From Thermithiobacillus plumbiphilus (GTDB taxonomy: Bacteria; Pseudomonadota; Gammaproteobacteria; Acidithiobacillales; Thermithiobacillaceae): a stretch of DNA of 64,000 bases. Position numbers and translations under genes: made by a program. The notes below the pieces were generated by a model, which saw nothing but the letters and a program-made list of their open reading frames with translations, ran no database searches and was not told where the DNA came from. Of this stretch, positions 18,302 through 25,903 are shown piece by piece (the stretch's first letter is position 1; every line of letters starts with the position of its first letter). The DNA lies in contig NZ_JBBPCO010000007.1 of NCBI RefSeq assembly GCF_038070005.1, forward strand, positions 96,549-160,548, read 5' to 3'.

Positions 18302-19392
18302 CAGGCGGCCTGTCCTGAATCGGTGGGTGGCAAGGGCAGGGCGCGCACCCGGGCCCTGACGCCAGGCGCAAACTCCAGCAGGGGCTTCATCGCCGGCGTC
18401 ACCCAGACCTGGCCGTTTTCCTCGACCACCAGGGCCTTGTCGATGCCGAGCCGGCTCGCCATGCGCGGCCAGTCGCGCGGGCCGGCGATGAAAAGCGCCT
18501 TGGAGGCGAGTTCGCCGCGCAGGCCGGTTGGCGTCACCACCGTCACCGAGATCAGGCCACGCGCCGGTGCACCGCTGCGCGGGTCCAGAATGTGATGATA
18601 GCGGGTACCCCGATGGATGAAGTAGCGTTCATAGTCGCCAGAAGTCAGCACGCTCATGTTCTCGGCCGTCCTGAGCGCGGCCAGTACCCCATCTCCGCGT
18701 GGTGCGCGGATGCCGATGCGCCAGGGCTCACCCCCCTTGCTGCCGGCTACCCGCAGATTCCCGCCCAGATTGACCACGGCATCATGGATGCCATAGCGGG
18801 CCAGCTCATCGATCACCACATCCACGGCATATCCCTTGGCCAGGCCACCGAAATCGAGAATCAGGGCCGGGCTGTCCGAGCGCGCCATCCAGGCGCCGCT
18901 GGAATCCTGGCGTAGCTGCAGATGCCCGATGCCCACGCCCTTCTTGAGCAATTCCTCAATGGCAGACAGGCTGGGCGGCGGATGTTGAATGCCGGGGTCC
19001 GGCGCCTCCTTGAATCCCCAGAGGGCGGTCAGGGCGCCGAGGCCAGGGTCGAACAGTCCCTGGCTTTCAGCGTGATAACGAAGCGCGGTGCGCAGCAATG
19101 GCAGCAGTTGCGCCGGCACGGGCACCCAGTTTCCTCCCCGGATGCTGGCATTGAACTGCGCGAGTGCTGCGCCGGATTCCCAGGGGTGCCAGGTTTGGTT
19201 CAGCGTGTCGAGAGTTTTGAGAGCGGATTGCAGAGCCGCCTGCGTCTGGGCATTGTCGGGGGCATGGACGCTGATGCTTGCCAGCGTACCCATCACCAAG
19301 GACTGCTGGCTCTGGACGGACTTTCTGGCACAGCCTGTCAGCACAGCAAGGACGAGAGTCAGTGAAACGAGTACGAGTGGCCAGCCTTTCAT
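18301..19392 (-). CDS. apbE: ApbE-like FAD:protein FMN transferase, lipoprotein
   Basis: A 363-residue lipoprotein (lipobox VLTGC at the end of the signal peptide) of the ApbE family, which attaches FMN to Thr/Ser of redox proteins outside the cytoplasm. Seen: MGTLASISVHA near the mature N-terminus, GGLAKGYAVD, NLGGNLRVAG and the HHILDPRSG motif. The C-terminal metal motif, usually (A)D-x-x-S-T-A, reads G-E-L-A-S-K-A, so the Asp and Thr ligands are Glu and Lys. The start at 19392 lies just after the gshB stop. No FMN-binding target protein is encoded next to it. Confidence 0.9.
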   Translation of the reverse strand: MKGWPLVLVSLTLVLAVLTGCARKSVQSQQSLVMGTLASISVHAPDNAQTQAALQSALKTLDTLNQTWHPWESGAALAQFNASIRGGNWVPVPAQLLPLLRTALRYHAESQGLFDPGLGALTALWGFKEAPDPGIQHPPPSLSAIEELLKKGVGIGHLQLRQDSSGAWMARSDSPALILDFGGLAKGYAVDVVIDELARYGIHDAVVNLGGNLRVAGSKGGEPWRIGIRAPRGDGVLAALRTAENMSVLTSGDYERYFIHRGTRYHHILDPRSGAPARGLISVTVVTPTGLRGELASKALFIAGPRDWPRMASRLGIDKALVVEENGQVWVTPAMKPLLEFAPGVRARVRALPLPPTDSGQAA

Positions 19393-19396
19393 CAAC

Positions 19397-20338
19397 TTAC
19401 TGGATACCTGCCTCGATGACATCAAAGAGTTTGGCGCAGACATTCAGGCCAAAGAAGCGATCGATTTCCTGCACGCCGGTGGGGCTGGTGACGTTGATCT
19501 CGGTGAGAAATCCACCGATCACATCCAGGCCCACAAAGATCAGCCCGGCCTCACGCAGGCTCGGGCCCACCCGTCGGCAGATCTCCAGATCGCGCTCACT
19601 GAGTTCGGCGGCCACGCCTGTCGCGCCGGCGACCAGGTTGCCGCGGAAATCATTGGCGGCAGGCACCCGCAGCATGCCGCCCGGCATGGGTTCGCCATTG
19701 ACCATCAGGATGCGCTTGTCGCCCTCGCGCACGGCGGGAATGTAGCGTTGCGCCATGATGTAATGCGCCCCGCCGCCGGTCACGGTTTCCAGGATGCTGC
19801 CGACATTGCGGTCGCCGGCATGCAGGTAGAACACGCCCTCGCCGCCGCGGCCATAGAGCGGCTTGACGACGATCTCGCCTTCCTCTTCCAGAAAGGCCCG
19901 TAGCTGCCCGATATCCCGGCTGACCCGGGTGACCGGCATCAGTTCCGGGAAATGCAGGGCATAGAGCTTTTCGTTGGCATTGCGCAGGCTGACCGGGTTG
20001 TTGACGACCCAGGTACCGGCATGTTCCAGCAGGTAGGTGGCAAAGATGTAATCCATGTCAAAGGGCGGGTCCTTGCGCATCAGGACCACATCCATGTCCG
20101 ACAGTGGCCGCAGCTCCGCCTCTCCCAGCGTGAAATGCGCCTCTTCCACCCTTTGCACCTGCACCGGCCGCAGCCGTCCCAGGGTCCTGCCATCGCGCAC
20201 GGATAAATCCGCCATTTCCAGATAGAAGCATTCATGGCCACGCGCCTGGGCTTCCAGCAGCATGGCGAAGGTGCTGTCCTTTTTGATATTGATGCCCGTG
20301 ATCGGGTCCATCAGGAAGGCGACTTTCAGGGATCTCAT
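19397..20338 (-). CDS. gshB: Glutathione synthetase
   Basis: A 313-residue ATP-grasp ligase that joins gamma-glutamylcysteine and glycine. It begins like E. coli GshB (LKVAFLMDPITGINIKKDSTFAML) and carries PLYGRGGEGVF near residue 157 and the C-terminal INVTSPTGVQEIDRF. It lies 9 nt after gshA, so both steps of glutathione synthesis are co-transcribed. Confidence 0.97.
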   Translation of the reverse strand: MRSLKVAFLMDPITGINIKKDSTFAMLLEAQARGHECFYLEMADLSVRDGRTLGRLRPVQVQRVEEAHFTLGEAELRPLSDMDVVLMRKDPPFDMDYIFATYLLEHAGTWVVNNPVSLRNANEKLYALHFPELMPVTRVSRDIGQLRAFLEEEGEIVVKPLYGRGGEGVFYLHAGDRNVGSILETVTGGGAHYIMAQRYIPAVREGDKRILMVNGEPMPGGMLRVPAANDFRGNLVAGATGVAAELSERDLEICRRVGPSLREAGLIFVGLDVIGGFLTEINVTSPTGVQEIDRFFGLNVCAKLFDVIEAGIQ

Positions 20339-20347
20339 AGCGGGTTC

Positions 20348-21649
20348 TCAGAAGGGCAGGGTACGCTGCATCTCGGCCAATTCGCGCGCGGCGGCCACCA
20401 GGGCCAGGCGGGCGATCACGCCATAGGCATAGAAGCGGTTGGGGCAGTCATCCGGCTGGCCCTCGGGGTCCGGCAGGTTGCAGTTCTGGGCAAAGGCCAG
20501 TGGCGTGAAATGCATGCCGGGGGCGTTGAGGTTTTCCTCATCACTGCGGTCGGTGTGGACCCGATAGAAGCCGCCCACCACCTGCGAGTCGATCATGTAG
20601 ACCACGGGTTCGGCCACGGCGTTGTCGACCGTCTCGAAGGTGAACACCCCTTCCTGAATGAAGACGTCGCTGACCTGGGCGCCTTCCTTGACCGTGGCCA
20701 TCTTGGTGCGTTCCTTGCGGTTCAGGTCGCGCAGCTCCTCGCCATCCTTGACCATCATGATGCCCATGCCATAGGTGCCGGCATCCGCCTTCACCACCAC
20801 GAAGGGCTCGCGCGTGATCCCGTGCTCCGCGTACTTGGCGCGAATGGCATCGAGCGTCTCGTTCACGTTCTGCACCAGGCAGTCCATACCGCTTTTTTTC
20901 ATGAAGTCGATCTGGTCGCATTTGCGAAATTCCGGATCGATCGACCAGGCATCCAGTTCGAGGAGGCTGGCAAGCTCCTTGGCGACCGCCCGGTAGTGGG
21001 CGAAATGCATCGACTTGCGCCGCGTGCTCCAGCCACCCACCAGCGGTGGAAAAATCGGCTGTTCCAGTCCTTCCAGGATCTCCGGCCGGCCCGCCGACAG
21101 GTCATTGTTCAGCAGTAACAGTTCCGGATCGAAGCCCGGCGTGCCGATGCGATTACCCTGACGCTGCAAGGGCTCCTGCATCAGGTGCTGGCCCGAGGGC
21201 AGATCAAAGCGGGTGCTTTCCCGGACATCTCGGGACAGGCTGCCCACGCGCACCTGCAATCCCGCCAGCTCCAGCAGGCGCTTCAGGCGCAGTACATTCT
21301 CCAGATAAAACAGGTTGCGCGTATGGTTTTCCGGAATCAGCAGCACGCGCTCGAGCCCCGGATTGTGCCTGTTGATGAAATTCTGGATGGCGGACACGCA
21401 AAGCGGATAGAAATCCGGGTTCAGATTGTTGAAGCCCGCCGGAAACAGATTGGTATCCACCGGCGCCAGCTTGAAACCGGCATTGCGCAGATCCACCGAG
21501 GCATAAAAGGGTGGCGGTGTGGCTTGCCACTGACAACGAAACCAGTGCTCGATCTGGGCCTGCTTTTCCAGCATGCGGGCTTCCAGGGCATGCAGGGGCC
21601 CTACCATGGCAGTGGTCAGATGCGGAACCTGAAAAGACGCTGACGGCAT
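20348..21649 (-). CDS. gshA: Glutamate-cysteine ligase, T. ferrooxidans-type GshA family
   Basis: A 433-residue protein matching the proteobacterial GshA family that I recall as named for Thiobacillus ferrooxidans, distinct from E. coli GshA. Features are VDLRNAGFKLAPVDTNLFPAGFNNL near residues 50-75, FVVVKADAGTYGMGIMMV (ATP-grasp-like) near 280, and QEGVFTFETVDNAVAEPVVYM. It catalyses gamma-glutamylcysteine formation. It is the first gene of the long minus-strand run and is followed by gshB. Family assignment is from remembered patterns; identity is supported by the gshB neighbour. Confidence 0.9.
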   Translation of the reverse strand: MPSASFQVPHLTTAMVGPLHALEARMLEKQAQIEHWFRCQWQATPPPFYASVDLRNAGFKLAPVDTNLFPAGFNNLNPDFYPLCVSAIQNFINRHNPGLERVLLIPENHTRNLFYLENVLRLKRLLELAGLQVRVGSLSRDVRESTRFDLPSGQHLMQEPLQRQGNRIGTPGFDPELLLLNNDLSAGRPEILEGLEQPIFPPLVGGWSTRRKSMHFAHYRAVAKELASLLELDAWSIDPEFRKCDQIDFMKKSGMDCLVQNVNETLDAIRAKYAEHGITREPFVVVKADAGTYGMGIMMVKDGEELRDLNRKERTKMATVKEGAQVSDVFIQEGVFTFETVDNAVAEPVVYMIDSQVVGGFYRVHTDRSDEENLNAPGMHFTPLAFAQNCNLPDPEGQPDDCPNRFYAYGVIARLALVAAARELAEMQRTLPF

Positions 21650-21683
21650 GAGCAGTTTCCTGAAATAGGTTGTTCGGATGTTG

Positions 21684-22415
21684 TTACCAGTCGCCCCAGA
21701 GTGTCTGCACCGCCGCCAGCGCGGCCATGCCGGCGGTTTCGGTGCGCAGGATTCTCGGACCCAGGCGGATGCCGGTGAACCCTGCCGCCGCGGCGGCCTG
21801 GACCTCGGCTGCGCTCAGGCCACCTTCCGGGCCGATGAGTAATGTGACCGATGTTCCTCGCGGATGCTCCAGATCACGTAGTCCCTGGCAGGCGCCGCCG
21901 TGCAGGACCAGTCTTAGACCGCATTCGGCCTGTGCCAGTGCGCTGGCGAAATCCAGCGCGGGCAGCACCATCGGCACGCGGTTGCGGCCGGACTGTTCGC
22001 AGGCGGCAATGGCGATATCCTGCCAGTGCTGGCGCCGCTTCTCTGCCTTGTCCGCATCCAGGCGCACCACGGTCGCGCTACAGAAAACGGGCCGGATGCT
22101 GGCCACCCCGAGTTCCACGGCCTTCTGCACGGTGAAATCCATCCGTTCGCCCTTGGAAATCCCGGCCAGCAGGTGCACGGCAAGCGGGGACTCGCGATTT
22201 ACCGCGCACTCTTCCAGTACCCGCAGGCGGGTCGCCTGCGGGTCGGCCTGGGTGATCTCGGCCAGATACTCCCGGTTGTCGCCATTGAAGAGTGTCACCC
22301 GGGCCCCGGTACCCTGACGCAGCACCCGGATCAGATGCCGGCTCGGCGAAACCGCAAGCACGGTCTCGGCACCAAGTTCGAGCGGGGCTTGCGTATGAAT
22401 CCGGATTTCGCGCAT
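21684..22415 (-). CDS. rsmE: 16S rRNA (uracil1498-N3)-methyltransferase
   Basis: A 243-residue SPOUT-family methyltransferase, the same length as E. coli RsmE. Features are the N-terminal PUA-like segment MREIRIHT...SRHLIRVLRQ, VQKAVELGV near residue 100, and the knotted SAM site LLIGPEGGLSAAEV plus LGPRILRTETA near the C-terminus. The frame stays open far upstream of 22415, but that part is antisense to the thioredoxin-fold gene; the family-like N-terminus fixes the start. Confidence 0.96.
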   Translation of the reverse strand: MREIRIHTQAPLELGAETVLAVSPSRHLIRVLRQGTGARVTLFNGDNREYLAEITQADPQATRLRVLEECAVNRESPLAVHLLAGISKGERMDFTVQKAVELGVASIRPVFCSATVVRLDADKAEKRRQHWQDIAIAACEQSGRNRVPMVLPALDFASALAQAECGLRLVLHGGACQGLRDLEHPRGTSVTLLIGPEGGLSAAEVQAAAAAGFTGIRLGPRILRTETAGMAALAAVQTLWGDW

Positions 22416-22487
22416 CCGTGCAATGTAACACATACCCCGGATTTCAAGTAAAGACCACATGTCTGCTACCAAAAGACCATTGATCCC

Positions 22488-22516
22488 TTGAGACCTTTCC
22501 CGCTTGAGGATAGATT
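22488..22516 (+). promoter_or_regulatory. Likely sigma-70 promoter for the thioredoxin-fold gene
   Basis: TTGAGA (22488-22493), a 17-nt spacer and TAGATT (22511-22516) lie 62 nt before the start codon at 22578, in the 162-nt region shared with rsmE. A small TGCGGA/TTCCGCA hairpin lies in the predicted 5' UTR. Confidence 0.5.
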
Positions 22517-22577
22517 TGGGGTATCGACATAGTGCGGATTGATTCCGCAAGGCATGCAGCAAGGGAAGGGATAAGAC

Positions 22578-23138
22578 ATGGTAAGTCTGGTTACACCGGC
22601 GGGAGAAATCGGCATGCAGGCGCCAGAATTCGAGCTGCCCGGCGTGGACGGTCGGCGCTATCGGCTGGCTGATTGCATGGGGGAGCGCGGCCTGCTGGTC
22701 ATGTTCATCTGCAATCACTGCCCTTACGTGAAAGCCATCGAGGATCGCATCATCCGCGATGCCCGCGAGCTGGCGGAGCATGGCATTTCCAGCGTGGCCA
22801 TCAGCGCCAATGATCCCGCCGATTATCCCGAGGACAGCTTCGAGAACATGGCGCGGCGCGCCCGGGAAAAGGACTATCCCTTCCCCTATCTCTTCGATGA
22901 AACGCAATCGGTCGCCAAGGCCTATGGTGCGGTCTGCACGCCGGATTTCTTTGGCTTCAATGCACAATATCAGCTTCAATACCGTGGCCGGCTCGATGCC
23001 AGCCGCAAGGAAACCGCTCCGGACGCCCCGCGTGACCTCTTTGAGGCCATGCTGCAGGTGGCGCGCACCGGCCGCGGGCCGGAAACCCAATGGCCCAGCA
23101 TGGGCTGCTCGATCAAATGGCGGAGTGAACATGCGTGA
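22578..23138 (+). CDS. Thioredoxin-fold redoxin (AhpC/TSA-like), CNHCPYV type
   Basis: A 186-residue protein of the widespread thioredoxin-family group with the motif CNHCPYV (Cys45 and Cys48). It begins GMQAPEFELPGVDG like peroxiredoxins and contains NDPADYPEDSFENM and the VCTPDFFGF segment with cis-Pro. No signal peptide is seen, so it is probably cytoplasmic. It may act as a peroxidase or disulfide reductase; the substrate is not established. The next gene overlaps its stop by 8 nt. Confidence 0.87.
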   Translation: MVSLVTPAGEIGMQAPEFELPGVDGRRYRLADCMGERGLLVMFICNHCPYVKAIEDRIIRDARELAEHGISSVAISANDPADYPEDSFENMARRAREKDYPFPYLFDETQSVAKAYGAVCTPDFFGFNAQYQLQYRGRLDASRKETAPDAPRDLFEAMLQVARTGRGPETQWPSMGCSIKWRSEHA

Positions 23139-23556
23139 TGATGAGTGTCGCCGGCCACCGCTCTGGGAGCGTCGTGAGGGCCATGTGGCCTCCTGGATCT
23201 ATAACAAGGCGCACCTGCTGCTGGCCCGGCAGCCGGCTCCCATCTTCGTGCCCTTGCGCAATGTCAGCCTCATGGCCATCCTGCACCCACAGGAGTGGGT
23301 TTTCTGCGACTACATCGGCGGTCGGCTCACCGTCAGCAGCTGGCATGATTTCCGCCCCCAGGAGCGGGATTCCCTCGAAGAGCCGGTGAACTGCCTCTTT
23401 GACCTCTACTCGCCCGAAGCGGAAATTGCCCTCAAGCGCCTGCCCATGGAATTTGCCCATGGTCTGGAGCATGCCCTGGCGAAAACGGTACCGCAGACCG
23501 ATGCAAGAATTCTTCCCCTGACCGGATCGCGTCCTCATGATCGCTACCCTTCCTGA
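23131..23556 (+). CDS. Conserved-looking hypothetical protein
   Basis: A 141-residue protein I do not recognise. It is rich in Trp, Pro and Arg (RRPPLWERREGHVASWIYNK), with no signal peptide, transmembrane segment or cysteine cluster. Support for a real gene is a GGAG four bases before the ATG, an 8-nt overlap with the upstream redoxin and a 20-nt overlap with the downstream phosphatase-like gene, all in one direction, with codon use like the neighbours. Confidence 0.7.
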   Translation: MRDDECRRPPLWERREGHVASWIYNKAHLLLARQPAPIFVPLRNVSLMAILHPQEWVFCDYIGGRLTVSSWHDFRPQERDSLEEPVNCLFDLYSPEAEIALKRLPMEFAHGLEHALAKTVPQTDARILPLTGSRPHDRYPS

Positions 23557-24337
23557 CCCCGCGTTTGTTGCCGGCCTGCTGCGCCAGGCGGCTTCAGGCT
23601 GCGTGATGCCCTATTACAGCGAAACCCGGTCATCCCGCAAGGCGGATGGCAGTATCGTCACCCAGGCCGACCTGCACTGCCAGTCCTTTCTGCAACAGGC
23701 CCTCTTCCAGGCCTATCCCGATATTCCCCTGCTGGGCGAGGAAATGGAGCCCGATGAGCAGGCCGAGCTGCTCGAGAAGAGCCGGACAATGCCCATCTGG
23801 GTACTCGATCCGGTGGATGGCACGAGCAACTTCGCCGCCAGCCTGCCGATCTTCGGCATCTCCCTGGCCCTGCTGCAGGCCGGAGAGGCGCATATGGGCT
23901 GGGTCTATGATCCGGTTCGGGACGAGATGTTCTTCGCCGAACGGGGCAGGGGCGCCTGGCTGAATGATGAGCGCATGGAAGGCCGGGCCGCCGTTCCGAT
24001 GAAGCGTGCCGTCGGCGTGATCGACCTCAAGCGCCTGCCGCTGGCAATGCGCCAGCGCCTGGTGTCGGAAATGCCTTTCCACAGCCAGCGCAGCTTTGGC
24101 TCGGCTGTCATCGAATGGTGCTGGCTGGCGGCCGGTCGCTACCACTTCTACCTGCATGGTGGTCAAAAACTCTGGGATATCGCCGCTGGCAACCTCATTC
24201 TTGCCGAAGCCGGTGGCGTCATGCAGGCCCTTGATGGCAATCCCCTGCGTCTTGATGCGCTCCGCAGCCAGTCCGTGCTCGCCTGTCTCGACACCGCGCT
24301 GCTTGCGGAGTGGCGCGACTGGCTGGCACCGGGTTGA
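23537..24337 (+). CDS. Inositol monophosphatase family protein
   Basis: A 266-residue Mg-dependent phosphatase of the IMPase/CysQ/FBPase-I superfamily. It shows the metal-site motifs LLGEEM near residue 72, LDPVDGTSNF near 95, and the C-terminal LWDIAAGNLILAEAGG near 215. It could dephosphorylate inositol phosphate, PAP(S) or sugar phosphates; the sequence does not decide. Immediate proximity to the carbon-fixation genes may be chance. A strong hairpin without T-tract follows at 24350-24371. Confidence 0.88.
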   Translation: MIATLPDPAFVAGLLRQAASGCVMPYYSETRSSRKADGSIVTQADLHCQSFLQQALFQAYPDIPLLGEEMEPDEQAELLEKSRTMPIWVLDPVDGTSNFAASLPIFGISLALLQAGEAHMGWVYDPVRDEMFFAERGRGAWLNDERMEGRAAVPMKRAVGVIDLKRLPLAMRQRLVSEMPFHSQRSFGSAVIEWCWLAAGRYHFYLHGGQKLWDIAAGNLILAEAGGVMQALDGNPLRLDALRSQSVLACLDTALLAEWRDWLAPG

Positions 24338-24467
24338 GTGCCCTCATGTCCGGCTTGTCTGCGACAGGCCGGCACGATAGGATTGCCCAACAATATCCGG
24401 TGGCAGTCCATGACTGGCACGCAGGCCCGGACCTGACCGCTCAATCATCAAACCTCAAGGAAAAGAC

Positions 24468-25412
24468 ATGTCCAGTATTCGTGATCTGACGCTCCCCCTC
24501 GTTACCGTCACCGAGGCCGCGGCCCGCGGCGCCAGCGCCTGGATCGGCCGTGGCCAGAAGGAAACCGGCGATGGCGCCGCCGTGGATGCCATGCGCAGCG
24601 CCATGCAGGCCGTGCCGATGCGCGGCATGGTGGTGATCGGCGAAGGCGAGAAGGACGAGGCGCCGATGCTGTACAACGGCGAGGAAGTCGGCAGCGGCCA
24701 GGGCCCGGAGGTGGACATCGCTGTGGATCCGGTGGAAGGCACCAGCTTTCTCGCCAATGGCATGCCCGGCTCCATCTGCGTGCTGGCGGCGGCCCCCAAG
24801 GGCGCGATGTTCCGCCCGGGTCCCGCTTTCTACATGGACAAGCTGGTGGTGCCGCCGGCCGCGCGTGGCAAGATCGATCCCGCCGCGCCCATGAAGGACA
24901 AGCTTGCCGCCCTGGCACGCGCCCTGGGCAAGGATGTCTCGGAACTGGTCGTGTTTCTCCTCAAGAAGCCCCGGCATGATCAGGTGATCGCCGAGATCCA
25001 GGCCGCGGGCGCCATGGTGCGCCTGCAGACCGACGGAGATGTGAGTGGCGGCATCATGGCCACGCTGGGCGACAAGGTCGATGCCATGATGGGCATCGGC
25101 GGCACGCCGGAAGGCGTGATCACTGCCTGCGCCGCCCGCGCCCTGGGTGCCGACATGTTCGGCAGCCTCGCGCCCCAGAAGCCTGACGAAGCCGAGGCCG
25201 TGCGGGCAGCCGGCCTGACGCCCGGCAAATGGCTGGGGCTCAACGATCTCGTGTCCAGCGATGACGTCCTGTTCGTTGCCAGTGGTCTGACCAGTGGCGA
25301 CATTCTCTCTGGCGTGCACACCGGCGCTGGTCTCGTCACCACCGAGACCCTGGTGATTGCCGGGCAGGATGCCAGCCTGCGCCGGATCTTCACTCGGGTG
25401 CGTGCTGGCTGA
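24468..25412 (+). CDS. glpX: Fructose-1,6-bisphosphatase class II (GlpX type)
   Basis: A 314-residue class II bisphosphatase; autotrophic homologues also use sedoheptulose-1,7-bisphosphate. Features are VIGEGEKDEAPML near residue 57, VDPVEGTSF near 87, and VKxx-like KPRHDQVI near 165 with GGIMATLGDKVDAMMGIGGTPEG near 190. It supplies the irreversible phosphatase step of the Calvin cycle and gluconeogenesis. A terminator follows, so it is probably its own unit ahead of tkt. Confidence 0.95.
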   Translation: MSSIRDLTLPLVTVTEAAARGASAWIGRGQKETGDGAAVDAMRSAMQAVPMRGMVVIGEGEKDEAPMLYNGEEVGSGQGPEVDIAVDPVEGTSFLANGMPGSICVLAAAPKGAMFRPGPAFYMDKLVVPPAARGKIDPAAPMKDKLAALARALGKDVSELVVFLLKKPRHDQVIAEIQAAGAMVRLQTDGDVSGGIMATLGDKVDAMMGIGGTPEGVITACAARALGADMFGSLAPQKPDEAEAVRAAGLTPGKWLGLNDLVSSDDVLFVASGLTSGDILSGVHTGAGLVTTETLVIAGQDASLRRIFTRVRAG

Positions 25413-25435
25413 GAGGCTTGCTCCGCCTTTGGTCG

Positions 25436-25462
25436 GAAAGGGTCGTCCTGGGCGGCCCTTTT
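25436..25462 (+). terminator. Terminator-like hairpin after glpX
   Basis: GAAAGGGTCG pairs with CGGCCCTTTT around a seven-base loop, ending in TTTT, 24 nt after the glpX stop. The T-tract is short, so termination may be partial. Confidence 0.6.
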
Positions 25463-25903
25463 CACCATGAACCCCCCATTTCCCTGCTTTTCCGGCCTGC
25501 TCCTCGGCTTGTGGGCTGAAAGCAAGGCTGGAAAATGTAGAGCGATCCTGATAAAAATAAGGCTCTCGTCGCGGCGGACGACCGGGGAGCTTTCCCGGCC
25601 TTCCATGAACATTTTAGAAGCCAGCCGTTGATCGTTGCCGCTGCGCCCTTGGGCGAACGGAAGCGTGACCCGGGTGGCGCGAGCTAAACCCGGCGCATGG
25701 ATGGCAATCCTTTGAGGTTTGCCATCCTGATGTGCGTCAGCAGGTCCTGGAACGCTGGCTGCGTCTCCGAACCAGAAACGGATCATCCTGCGGGGCAGGG
25801 GCCGGCTGGAAGCATGCCTGGGCTGGGCGGGTTTCTCTTTTCAGGAATTCTTTGACTTCAATCCGCTGCTGGCCAGGGCGAAAATGCTTTCAGGAGGTTG
25901 TAC
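25463..25903 (+). promoter_or_regulatory. Long, structured upstream region of the tkt operon
   Basis: This ~440-nt gap has no convincing gene. It contains an AT-rich patch near 25550 (TGATAAAAATAA) and a series of stem-loops: 25582-25598 (CCGGGGA/TTCCCGG), 25639-25665 (CGCT...AGCG enclosing CGCC/GGCG), 25670-25693 (CCGGGT/ACCCGG), and 25693-25737, where GGATGGCAA pairs with TTGCCATCC, extended by GCGCA/TGCGT. It holds the promoter and probably a structured leader of the operon. No known riboswitch consensus was recognised. Confidence 0.55.

Noticed and set aside
22416..23132. Long N-terminal extension of rsmE
   Set aside because: The extra part is antisense to the thioredoxin-fold gene, and RsmE of family length starts at 22415.
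25463..25903. TPP riboswitch before transketolase
   Set aside because: Tempting because transketolase uses ThDP, but the conserved CUGAGA and distal thi-box sequences are absent.
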